40,259 nucleotides of DNA, taken from positions 1 through 40,259 of the forward strand of contig CAMDQF010000014.1 of NCBI GenBank assembly GCA_945905745.1. The letters run 5' to 3'. This stretch comes from Litorilinea aerophila (GTDB lineage Bacteria > Chloroflexota > Anaerolineae > Caldilineales > Caldilineaceae). The position numbers were made by a program, and so were the translations under genes. Below are positions 33,840 through 40,259 of this stretch, in pieces; positions within the stretch are counted from its first letter, which is position 1, and each line of letters starts with the position of its first letter. Below the pieces are notes generated by a model. It was not told the DNA's origin, ran no database searches, and saw only the letters and a program-made list of their open reading frames with translations.

Positions 33840-34894
33840 AGAACGACCTCTCCCAAAAGGGCACGGCGCAGGCCCCAACTATCGGCGTAGCGCACGTGAT
33901 TGATCCAGCCGCGTACAGACGCGTCAATCTGCGTCCGGTTTATCGGCTGACGCCGATAGGTTGCCAATTGCTCCCGCAACCGGCGACGAAAAGCAATCCC
34001 CTTGCGCCGCAGACAGAGACGCTTGTGGGGATAAACGACAAAGCCGAGGAAACGCACCCCTTCGCTGGTAGGGCGCACCTGGGCTTTGTGCTCGTGAACA
34101 GTCAACTGCAGCCGGGTCAGCCGCTGGATAAGAGCGCTTCGCCAGTGCCAGAGGGTGGCTTTGTCCTCGGCAAAGAGCAGAAAGTCGTCCACATAGCGCA
34201 GATAGGCCCCACAGACCAGTTCTCGGTTGACGAAGTGATCGAAGCTGTCCATAAAACAGTTGGCCCAGAACTGGCTGGTCAGATTGCCGATGGGCAAGCC
34301 CCGGGGCCGGTTAACGGCAAAGAGATCGTCGCCGGGAAAGTATACCATTTCGTACTCGCTTGTGAGCAGGTCCGCCCCACTGCCCAAAATTGTGGCGATC
34401 AGCCGTCGGGTCTGGCCATCCTGAATGCGTCGGTTGAGGCTGCCCTGGAGCAGGGAATGATCGATGGAGGGGAAAAAGTCCCGTAGATCACACTGGAGAA
34501 CGTAGGGATGGCTTGCCATCCAGCCCTGGCAGGTGTCCAGTGCCCGGTGGGTGCCTTTGCCCACCCGGTTAGCGTAGGAGTGGTGGATGAAACTGCGCTC
34601 GAAGGCCGCTTCGATGATCTGGCAGAGCGCGTGATGGACCACCCGATCCCGGAAAGGGGCGGCACTGATCAGCCGCCGTTTCGGTTCGTGGATGGTGAAG
34701 TTGACGTACTGACCCGGTTGATAGCTCCCGGACGCCAGTTCGTCTTGCAGAAGGATGAGATTGTCTTCCAGACGAAACTCGAAGGCAGCGGCAGGTCCAC
34801 GACCCCGTTTGCCTTTGGCTGCCCGGCGAAAGGCCAAATAGAGATTGTCCCAGGCGTAGATGTCTGCGTATGTTCCGTTGACCTGGGCTACCAT
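33836..34894 (-). CDS. DGR reverse transcriptase
   Basis: 352 aa. RT motifs in order: RVVHHALCQIIE (84-95), HHSYANRVGKGTHRA (104-118), LQCDLRDFFPSID (133-145, first catalytic Asp), GLPIGNLTSQFWAN (199-212), the DGR-type motif 4 whose I/L-G-x3-S-Q replaces the Q-G-x3-S-P of retroviral and group II enzymes and is tied to low fidelity, and YLRYVDDFLLF (231-241) with the catalytic Asp pair. FLGFVVYPHKR is motif 7. It copies TR RNA to cDNA with errors at adenines. Starts 322 bases after the target stop; overlaps avd. Confidence 0.97.
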   Translation of the reverse strand: MVAQVNGTYADIYAWDNLYLAFRRAAKGKRGRGPAAAFEFRLEDNLILLQDELASGSYQPGQYVNFTIHEPKRRLISAAPFRDRVVHHALCQIIEAAFERSFIHHSYANRVGKGTHRALDTCQGWMASHPYVLQCDLRDFFPSIDHSLLQGSLNRRIQDGQTRRLIATILGSGADLLTSEYEMVYFPGDDLFAVNRPRGLPIGNLTSQFWANCFMDSFDHFVNRELVCGAYLRYVDDFLLFAEDKATLWHWRSALIQRLTRLQLTVHEHKAQVRPTSEGVRFLGFVVYPHKRLCLRRKGIAFRRRLREQLATYRRQPINRTQIDASVRGWINHVRYADSWGLRRALLGEVVL

Positions 34895-34953
34895 TCAATC
34901 CTGCGCGTTTCATAAACGATTCAACCGTTGAATTGATTCAAGGCCAATAACTC

Positions 34954-35058
34954 AAGTCGGCTTAAGCCGACTTCCGCTTTTAGCCTGAGCTTTAGCTCAA
35001 GGCTGAAGTGTCACCCTCCACTAAATAGTGTACGGGCGTGATTGAATCACGCCCGTAC
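34954..35058. repeat. Three palindromes in the target-RT gap
   Basis: AAGTCGGCTTAAGCCGACTT is a perfect 20-bp palindrome (34954-34973). AGCCTGAGC-TTTA-GCTCAAGGCT is an imperfect hairpin (34982-35004). GTACGGGCGTGATT and AATCACGCCCGTAC (35030-35043, 35045-35058) form a perfect 14-bp-arm palindrome with a one-base centre. The first two resemble common dispersed REP-like repeats; all lie in the 322-bp non-coding gap between the DGR target and the RT. Confidence 0.85.
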
Positions 35059-35110
35059 CAAACAACCGTAAGCTTTGCTGAATTTTCCAAAATCGATCGC
35101 CTGACGGCGA

Positions 35111-35149
35111 TATTCGCGCCGGGGGCGCAGCCCCCAGACCCCCGGAATA
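35111..35149. promoter_or_regulatory. Candidate DGR hairpin downstream of the VR
   Basis: GGGGGC-GCA-GCCCCC (35121-35135) is a 6-bp stem with a 3-base loop. An alternative longer fold pairs TATTC and CGGGGG (35111-35125) with CCCCCG and GAATA (35139-35149). It is about 70-105 bases beyond the VR end on the coding strand. DGRs commonly have a hairpin or cruciform just past the VR that promotes retrohoming; here the distance is larger than in the Bordetella phage, so it may instead be the target gene's terminator. Confidence 0.5.
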
Positions 35150-35216
35150 CTCGTCATCCCTATTGGTTCTACAGATGTTGACACATCAGAGATCAGAGTT
35201 TTCAGAGAACAGCGAA

Positions 35217-38200
35217 TCAAAAGCCGGGGGCAAGAAGGCGAAACCCGAGGCTGTCGTACCGGTTGCTCGGGCTGAACCTGCCGCGATAGGCGCAACGCAC
35301 GTTGTTGCCGTTGTGACCCCACGACCCCCCGCGCACTACGCGCAAACTCTCGTCCGTAAGGTCATCCAACACACTCTTCGCGTACTCTTCGTAATTCTCC
35401 CGCCATACGCTACGACACCACTCCCACACATTCCCGCTCATATCGGCTGCGCCGCATTCAGCGTTGCCCTGAGGAAAAGTCCCGACTGCTGATGTGGCCC
35501 CAATTCCTGTCTGGTACATATTACAACGCTCAGCCGCAAATTCCCTATTCCAGGGATAGACGCGGCCATCTGTATGGCGGGCCGCCCGCTCCCACTGGCT
35601 CTCCGTAGGCAGTGTGACCACATACCCCGCCTGCTCGGATAGCCAGGCGCAGTAAGCCACCGCCTCGTACCAACTTACCCCCACCACCGGGTGGTTGGGC
35701 GTCTGGAAGATTTCCCTGTAGCGCTTCGGCTCTGCAACGTCGTTCTCTTGCCGCCATGCCCAGCCTGCATTAGTCCACCAGCGCTTTTCCCCATAACCCC
35801 CAACCTGGACAAAAGGTGCATACTGGGCCACGGTCACTGGGTAGCGGGCGATGCGGTAGGCTTCGGTGATGAGACGGCAGGTGAATTGGGGTGTCTCGTC
35901 GTCGAAGGCCAGCGAATCGACGGCTTTTTCGCTGCCCATCACAAAGGGACCGACAGGGATGGGGATCCAGTCGATGTCGGGCAGACCCGTGTCGGGCAGA
36001 CCCGTGTCGGGCAGACCCGTTTTGACCACAACATCCACGCCAGGGCGGGGATCGCCCAGCAGCCCCAACGCCCGGCCCCCTTCAGCCCGCTCGATGGGCG
36101 TTAGATGGCTGGCTTCCAGCAGGGCCACCAGCCCCCCCTTCACCCGCGCCAGATAGGCCGGGCCCCCTTCCGGTCCGGCTGTGTCCCGGCGGATGGCCTC
36201 TGCGCCCAGCAGGGCCGCCATCTGCCCAGACCAGACGAGGGCACGCCAGCTGCGTTCATCTGTGGGAGCGGCGCTGGGGCAGAGGTCATAGGCCAGGTCA
36301 AGAAGCGTCTGCTCGCTGCGCCGATTTTGTAGCAGCTCCTCCGCGCCGTACATCCCGGCCAGATACCAGTAGTCGCCCTCAGCCACCTTTTCCCAATAGG
36401 CCCGGCGCACCCCCCGCCCGCCGATCAGATAGCAGCCGGCCAGATATTCCTGGAAGGTGCGGTGGGGGAAAGAATAGCTCTGGGGATGGCGGCGGCTGCC
36501 GTCGCCCCCCTGGCCCACCAGCAGCCCGGCCCGCTGGTCCACGTAGTCGAGAAAGGCCGAGGCCAGCCCCGCGTCGCCCAGAAATTCCGGCTCTTCCAGA
36601 ATCGTCAGCAGCCGACTGCGGGGCAGGTCGGCCTCCTTCTGCTTTGTCAGGTGGGCCTCGTAGGCCAGCCGCTCCAAGACCCGACGCAGACGGTTTTCGT
36701 CGGCAAAGAGGGCGGCCAGCCCAGGCGCGGGTGACATTCCCCGATGGCTCTGCCAGCGGGCCGCCAGCACCTCCACCGCCTTGTGGTAGAGCTTGACCCG
36801 CTCTTTGGGCAGCTTCGTCTCCTTCTGATGGACAATCGCCATTGTGGTCAGGAGCATTGGGTTGGGCGAAAGCTCGTCCAAATCGTCGGAGAGGGCGGCC
36901 TGGGCCAGATCGTCAATGCGCGTGTCTGCGGTGGCCCGGTCGAAACGGCCCAGCCGGGCCTGCGCGCCGTACCAGGCAGAGACAAAATTCTGGATTTTCT
37001 GGGGGTCAAAGGGGGCCAGGGTCTCCACGCCAAAACCGGCCAGGTGGACGGCTTCGGTGTAGGAGCGCACCCGGCAGGTGACGATCAGCCGGGCCAGGTG
37101 GGGGTAGCGGCGTTGCAGGGCGGCGATGGCGCGTACGACTGCGGTCCGTTGCTCCACCGGGGCTTCGTCCAGCCCATCCAGCACCACCAGGGCCTCGCCC
37201 GCCTCCAGCCGGTCGGCCAGCTCGTCGGCAAAGTCCCCGGCTCGGTCGTGGGTCAGCCCGGCCCGCCACTTCGCCCAGAGCACAGCCACCAGCCGGCGGT
37301 CCTGTTCCTCCAGCGACAGGCCGTCCAGCTTCAATGCGGCCAACTCACCAGCCACCTCCCGGATGACAGTAAAGAGGGGGAGCAGTTGCCCCAGCCACTC
37401 CGGGGGCAGCGCCAAAGGCAGGGGCTGGCCGAGGAGGGCCAGGGAGTGCCAGGCGCACAACTGGCGCACAAAAGTGCTCTTGCCGCTGCCCGGATCGCCC
37501 AGGAGGACGAGGCGACGGCTGCGGGCCGCGGCTTCCAGAACGGAGACGGGGCGTTCCGCGTCGTCATTCACCTGGCCCTGCCGTTTTTTGACTTCTGCCT
37601 TCTCTTCGTCGGTCAGCTTCCGTCGATTCTGGGTGTCCAGGGCAATGTAGACCTGTTCCAGGGTGATGTCGTCGCCCGCGCTCTCCTCGCCACCCAAGGG
37701 GGCCAGGGGCAAAACGTTGCAGCGCCGGTGGGTTGCCTGCAAATAGCGCTCTTTGGCTGTGGCAGTCCGGGCCAGCGCAGGGTCGGGCGGGGCTTCGTAA
37801 TAATTGCGGTCGCCGATCTGCTCCACATTGCCAGCGACGGCTGGCCCGTTGACTGTCCCGCTGATAATTTGCTGGTTGCCACCGACTGTCTGTCCCCGCT
37901 GGTCGTAGAGAACCGTATCCGCGTACTTTTGGCTGTTGCCCAGCTTCTCCAGTTCGCTTTGCAGCATGCGCTGGAAGCGGTCCCAGTCCCGTTCGGGCAG
38001 TACAGCCTGGACAATGCGCGGGGCTTCCAGTTCCAGAAGCAGTCTGTCCAGGGCGTCCCGCCAGGCCGGGTCGCTTTGCGCACTTGCCGCCAATTCTGCG
38101 GAGATCTCAGCTTCGTTACGCCCGTGCCAGCGGCTGATCTGTTCAGCCAGCAGGTTGCCGCCCACCAGCGAACCGGCCAGACTGCCTACCTGCAGGGCCA

Positions 38201-38366
38201 GGCCGATATTGCCCGTAGCCAGCGCGCCGCCCGCCGCTTCCACCAGCGGAAAGACGGCGGACGCGGCCAGTCCCCCGTAGAGGAGGCCGGATGCCCAGCG
38301 CTCGGCTTCGCTAGCGAAGCGGCGCAGGCGGTCTTGGGCTGTAGCTTTCCATTGGGTCGCGTTCAT
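35217..38366 (-). CDS. DGR target: NACHT NTPase with hypervariable FGE-sulfatase C-terminus
   Basis: 1049 aa. N-terminal hydrophobic segments (about 27-76) suggest membrane association. A linker with GGNQQIISGTVNG and NVEQIGD leads to a NACHT-type STAND NTPase: Walker A GDPGSGKST (290-298), Walker B LVVLDGLDEAP (393-403), and SFPHRTFQEYLAG (632-644). Three tandem TGLPD units (783-797) join it to an FGE-sulfatase domain (798-1049) with MSGNVWEW and the end [20 protein letters not shown], which is the VR. STAND proteins are ligand-triggered oligomerising switches in immunity and signalling. The C-type-lectin-like tip is the usual DGR ligand pocket. AGAAGGTGA precedes the ATG. No separate effector domain is recognised; the N-terminus is the candidate. 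Confidence 0.95.
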   Translation of the reverse strand: MNATQWKATAQDRLRRFASEAERWASGLLYGGLAASAVFPLVEAAGGALATGNIGLALQVGSLAGSLVGGNLLAEQISRWHGRNEAEISAELAASAQSDPAWRDALDRLLLELEAPRIVQAVLPERDWDRFQRMLQSELEKLGNSQKYADTVLYDQRGQTVGGNQQIISGTVNGPAVAGNVEQIGDRNYYEAPPDPALARTATAKERYLQATHRRCNVLPLAPLGGEESAGDDITLEQVYIALDTQNRRKLTDEEKAEVKKRQGQVNDDAERPVSVLEAAARSRRLVLLGDPGSGKSTFVRQLCAWHSLALLGQPLPLALPPEWLGQLLPLFTVIREVAGELAALKLDGLSLEEQDRRLVAVLWAKWRAGLTHDRAGDFADELADRLEAGEALVVLDGLDEAPVEQRTAVVRAIAALQRRYPHLARLIVTCRVRSYTEAVHLAGFGVETLAPFDPQKIQNFVSAWYGAQARLGRFDRATADTRIDDLAQAALSDDLDELSPNPMLLTTMAIVHQKETKLPKERVKLYHKAVEVLAARWQSHRGMSPAPGLAALFADENRLRRVLERLAYEAHLTKQKEADLPRSRLLTILEEPEFLGDAGLASAFLDYVDQRAGLLVGQGGDGSRRHPQSYSFPHRTFQEYLAGCYLIGGRGVRRAYWEKVAEGDYWYLAGMYGAEELLQNRRSEQTLLDLAYDLCPSAAPTDERSWRALVWSGQMAALLGAEAIRRDTAGPEGGPAYLARVKGGLVALLEASHLTPIERAEGGRALGLLGDPRPGVDVVVKTGLPDTGLPDTGLPDIDWIPIPVGPFVMGSEKAVDSLAFDDETPQFTCRLITEAYRIARYPVTVAQYAPFVQVGGYGEKRWWTNAGWAWRQENDVAEPKRYREIFQTPNHPVVGVSWYEAVAYCAWLSEQAGYVVTLPTESQWERAARHTDGRVYPWNREFAAERCNMYQTGIGATSAVGTFPQGNAECGAADMSGNVWEWCRSVWRENYEEYAKSVLDDLTDESLRVVRGGSWGHNGNNVRCAYRGRFSPSNRYDSLGFRLLAPGF
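35220..35336 (-). repeat. DGR variable repeat (VR) in the target gene
   Basis: Last 39 codons of the target, residues 1011-1049. Sites where the TR has an adenine and the VR differs change the residues to His1018, Gly1020, Gly1029, Phe1031, Ser1032, Ser1034, Tyr1037, Ser1039, Leu1040 and Pro1047. The scaffold residues (GGSWG, RCAYR, GFRLL) are unchanged. The 3'-terminal 21 bases differ from the TR at a single A-to-C site, consistent with an initiation-of-homing (IMH-like) end that is otherwise kept. Similarity stops sharply at both borders. Confidence 0.97.
35976..36020. repeat. Three exact 15-bp tandem repeats in the DGR target
   Basis: GTCGGGCAGACCCGT three times in a row, encoding TGLPD units on the - strand between the helical NACHT tail and the FGE domain. 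In-frame copy number change would lengthen or shorten the linker by 5 residues without breaking the protein. Confidence 0.95.
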
Positions 38367-38479
38367 GGGCGGGTCACCTTCTGTGTGGGTTCAGCCCCGA
38401 TGGGGTGGCTTCCGCTGGCTCATCGGCAAACATTCCGTGAGCAGACGGTTCTGAAGCTGACGCTATTGTAACACAAACA

Positions 38480-38520
38480 GGGGATGATGGGATGATGGGC
38501 CTCATCATCCCGTCATCCCC
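38480..38520. terminator. Inverted repeat separating enolase-type gene from DGR
   Basis: Arms 38480-38497 and 38503-38520 pair at 17 of 18 positions around 5 bases; built from GGATGATGG units. It ends 3 bases before the stop of the upstream - strand dehydratase gene and 114 bases before the DGR target start, so it probably isolates the two transcripts. Confidence 0.7.
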
Positions 38521-38523
38521 CTT

Positions 38524-39708
38524 TCACCGCGCGTGGGGATAATGCCCCGCAGGATGCTTCAGCAACTCTTCCTCGATCAAATCCGACCCCAGCCCCGGAC
38601 GCGTGGGCAGGAGCAGATGGCCCTCCTCGATTGTAAAAGGATGGGTCATCAGATCGTCGCGCCAGGGCGCGTCGTCCACGTCCAGTTCGTGGATGTAGAA
38701 GTTGGGGATGGTGGCGCAAACATTGGCGGAAACGAGGGTGTTGATGGGGCTGTGGCAGTTGTGGGGAGCCACCAGCACGTCGTAGGCGTGGGCCAGATCG
38801 CAGATTTTCTTGCCCAGGGTAATCCCGTTCCAGGCGAAGTCGGGCATAATCACGTCCTGGGCGTGGAGTTGCAGATAGGGCCGGTAGCCGTGGGTTCCGA
38901 AGAGGCTCTCCCCGTGACAGATGGTCGTTTTGGTTGATTCCCGAATCGTGCGCAGGGCGTCCGGGTCCAGGGTCTCCGTCTCCAGCCACATCAGATTGTA
39001 GGGTTCCAGGGCCTGGGCCAATTTGATGGCCCCGCCCAGTTTGAAGGTAAAAGCCACGTCCAGGGCGATGCCCACATCCGGCCCCAGGGCCTCCCGGAAG
39101 GTCCCCACAATCGCCTCTGCGCTGCGGATGGTGGCGGGTGGGCAGTCGCCGGCCCGATTCCAGAAGCGGTTGAGTACAGGCTGGGCGTCGGGTCGATCCT
39201 TCAGGGGGAAAAGATTGGTTTTGATGGCGGTGTAGCCCCGTTCCAGCACCTCGTCGGCCAGACGGCGCAGATCGTCGGTGGTCTCGACCGCTGGCAAACC
39301 CAGCCGCTCGGCGTGGGCGGCGCGCACGCTGCCGCAGTGGGACCAGTAGAGGCGCAGGCGATCCCGCATTTTGCCGCCCAGCAGTTGCCAGACCGGCGCG
39401 CCCAGCTCTTTGCCCCGAATGTCCCACAGGGCGGAATCAATACCCGACATGGCCTTATACGCAATCCCGCCCGTGTGGCGCACGGAAGCCGCAGCCAAAT
39501 CCCACCAGATGGCCTCGGCCTGCATAGGGTCCCGGCCGATGACCCATTCGCTGTAGCGCTCGACGGTTGCGGCCACCGGTCCCGGCGATCCCCAATCCGT
39601 GCAGTCCCCCCAGCCGACAAGACCGGGCTGATCGGTCTCGACTTTTACGAATGTCCAGGGGCGGAAGCCGCCGTCCACGAGAAAGGTTTTGATGGCAGTG
39701 ATTTTCAT
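38524..39708 (-). CDS. Mandelate racemase/enolase-superfamily dehydratase (galactonate-type)
   Basis: 394 aa. Capping domain, then barrel with Lys163-x-Asn165 (AIKTN), metal ligands Asp217 (ALDVA), Glu243 (WLETE) and Glu267 (HGES), and His316 (APHNCHSP). The K-x-N/H arrangement resembles D-galactonate or related sugar-acid dehydratases, which eliminate water to a 2-keto-3-deoxy acid. AGAGGCTTCC precedes the ATG. Clearly different from the superfamily member at 7217-8401 (KxH). It stands alone here upstream of the DGR, separated by a hairpin. Confidence 0.9.
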   Translation of the reverse strand: MKITAIKTFLVDGGFRPWTFVKVETDQPGLVGWGDCTDWGSPGPVAATVERYSEWVIGRDPMQAEAIWWDLAAASVRHTGGIAYKAMSGIDSALWDIRGKELGAPVWQLLGGKMRDRLRLYWSHCGSVRAAHAERLGLPAVETTDDLRRLADEVLERGYTAIKTNLFPLKDRPDAQPVLNRFWNRAGDCPPATIRSAEAIVGTFREALGPDVGIALDVAFTFKLGGAIKLAQALEPYNLMWLETETLDPDALRTIRESTKTTICHGESLFGTHGYRPYLQLHAQDVIMPDFAWNGITLGKKICDLAHAYDVLVAPHNCHSPINTLVSANVCATIPNFYIHELDVDDAPWRDDLMTHPFTIEEGHLLLPTRPGLGSDLIEEELLKHPAGHYPHAR

Positions 39709-39762
39709 GGAAGCCTCTTGATGGGAAATGAAAAGCTGTGATAGACTACATTGCAGACGGAC

Positions 39763-40032
39763 ATGGCAACATCAATCCGACACGATTGGATCGGCGATCC
39801 CATGCGAACCACGGCATACTTTCGGGATAGCGTTATGAAACGCCGCCCGTATCTGAAACGCGAATGGATCGAATATGTGATCCAAAATCCTGCCAGCACC
39901 GAAGTGCAAGACAATGGACGTATTCGTTTGTGGGCCTATGTACCATCGCTGAAGGGTTACCTACGTGTAATCGTCGAGTCAGACGGCGAAACAGTCCATA
40001 ACGCATTCCCGGATCGGGGATTTGCTGATTAA
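39763..40032 (+). CDS. DUF4258-like small protein, putative toxin partner
   Basis: About 90 aa from the ATG at 39763; an in-frame TTG at 39751 and ATG at 39802 are alternatives. AYFRDSVMKRRPYLKREWIE, GRIRLWAYVPSLKGYLRVIV and ETVHNAFPDRGF resemble small DUF4258/BrnT-like barrel proteins that are often found before DUF2283 genes. It ends 13 bases before the DUF2283 frame, same strand. Toxin/antitoxin-like function is inferred from this pairing, not shown. Confidence 0.75.
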   Translation: MATSIRHDWIGDPMRTTAYFRDSVMKRRPYLKREWIEYVIQNPASTEVQDNGRIRLWAYVPSLKGYLRVIVESDGETVHNAFPDRGFAD

Positions 40033-40045
40033 GAGAGACAACAAA

Positions 40046-40259
40046 ATGGTATTCCAATACTTTCCTGAAAGCGATATGCTTTACATCAAATTGATGGATG
40101 GAATCAGCACGGAATCGGAGGAGGTTGCGCCGTATGTAGTGCTAGACTTTGATGCCGAAAATCGCGTACTCGGCATCGAAATCGAAGACGCCAGCCAGCG
40201 AATGGATTTGTCAAAGCTGGAAATATCGGCGCTTCCACTCGTCGATCTGGTATTCAGCC
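40046..40259 (+). CDS. DUF2283 family protein, cut by window end
   Basis: 71 codons visible with no stop. MVFQYFPESDMLYIKLMDG, VVLDFDAENRVLGIEIEDAS and MDLSKLE are the full DUF2283 pattern, so only a few C-terminal residues are missing. DUF2283 proteins are small beta proteins commonly coupled to a toxin-like gene, here the DUF4258-like one upstream. Confidence 0.88.
   Translation, partial: MVFQYFPESDMLYIKLMDGISTESEEVAPYVVLDFDAENRVLGIEIEDASQRMDLSKLEISALPLVDLVFS

Noticed and set aside
36744..38471. 575-codon + strand open frame
   Set aside because: Exactly antisense to the NACHT target, Gln/Val/Gly-rich with no family motif; a GC-driven shadow.

Overview
The window is bacterial, GC-rich, and gene-dense, with many long inverted repeats between genes. 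The mix of sugar-acid catabolism genes, Gfo/Idh/MocA dehydrogenases, a K+-type membrane pyrophosphatase, DUF2283/DUF4258 and DUF5678/retropepsin pairs and NACHT proteins suggests an environmental member of the Chloroflexota (Caldilinea/Anaerolinea-like). That placement is inferred from gene content only; no rRNA is present to confirm it.

Layout. Bases 1-7.1 kb hold a + strand catabolic operon: a 5'-truncated FCD-domain regulator, two Gfo/Idh/MocA oxidoreductases flanking an unrecognised protein, an aldo/keto reductase, an EF_0837-like amidohydrolase and an RraA-type aldolase. A perfect 16-bp-arm hairpin (7171-7206) separates it from a convergent - strand operon (7.2-11.7 kb): aconitase X, aldo/keto reductase, ABM-domain protein and enolase-superfamily dehydratase. 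Then come tRNA-Gln(CTG) and gltX, a 2Fe-2S ferredoxin-like gene, a third aldo/keto reductase, a Yip1/alpha-beta hydrolase membrane pair, a retropepsin/DUF5678 pair, and a second catabolic set (creatininase-like, mannonate dehydratase-like, RraA-like, a truncated aldo/keto reductase, SnoaL-like). After a gene-free stretch follow hppA, three MFS transporters (two of them 443-aa paralogues), a TumE-type toxin/antitoxin pair, a decayed copy of a glycosidase 3' end broken by a small inverted-repeat insertion, a tandem array of ~114-bp palindromic repeats, and the intact glycosidase-like gene.

The most striking locus is a complete diversity-generating retroelement (DGR) on the - strand, 33.15-38.37 kb. 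Its 1049-aa target protein has two hydrophobic N-terminal segments, a NACHT-type STAND NTPase and a C-terminal FGE-sulfatase (C-type-lectin-fold) domain. The last ~39 codons of the target are the variable repeat (VR, 35220-35336). Downstream are a DGR reverse transcriptase (YVDD, GLPIGNLTSQ), an Avd accessory protein that overlaps the RT stop (ATGA), and the template repeat (TR, 33320-33436). TR and VR lie exactly 1900 bp apart. They differ at 12 of 117 positions, and every difference is at a TR adenine on the coding strand (12 of 28 adenines, 0 of 89 other bases). This is the direct signature of adenine-specific mutagenic retrohoming. The locus therefore looks like a machine that diversifies the sensor tip of a NACHT immune or signalling receptor.

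An enolase-superfamily dehydratase and a DUF4258/DUF2283 pair (the second gene cut by the window end) close the window.
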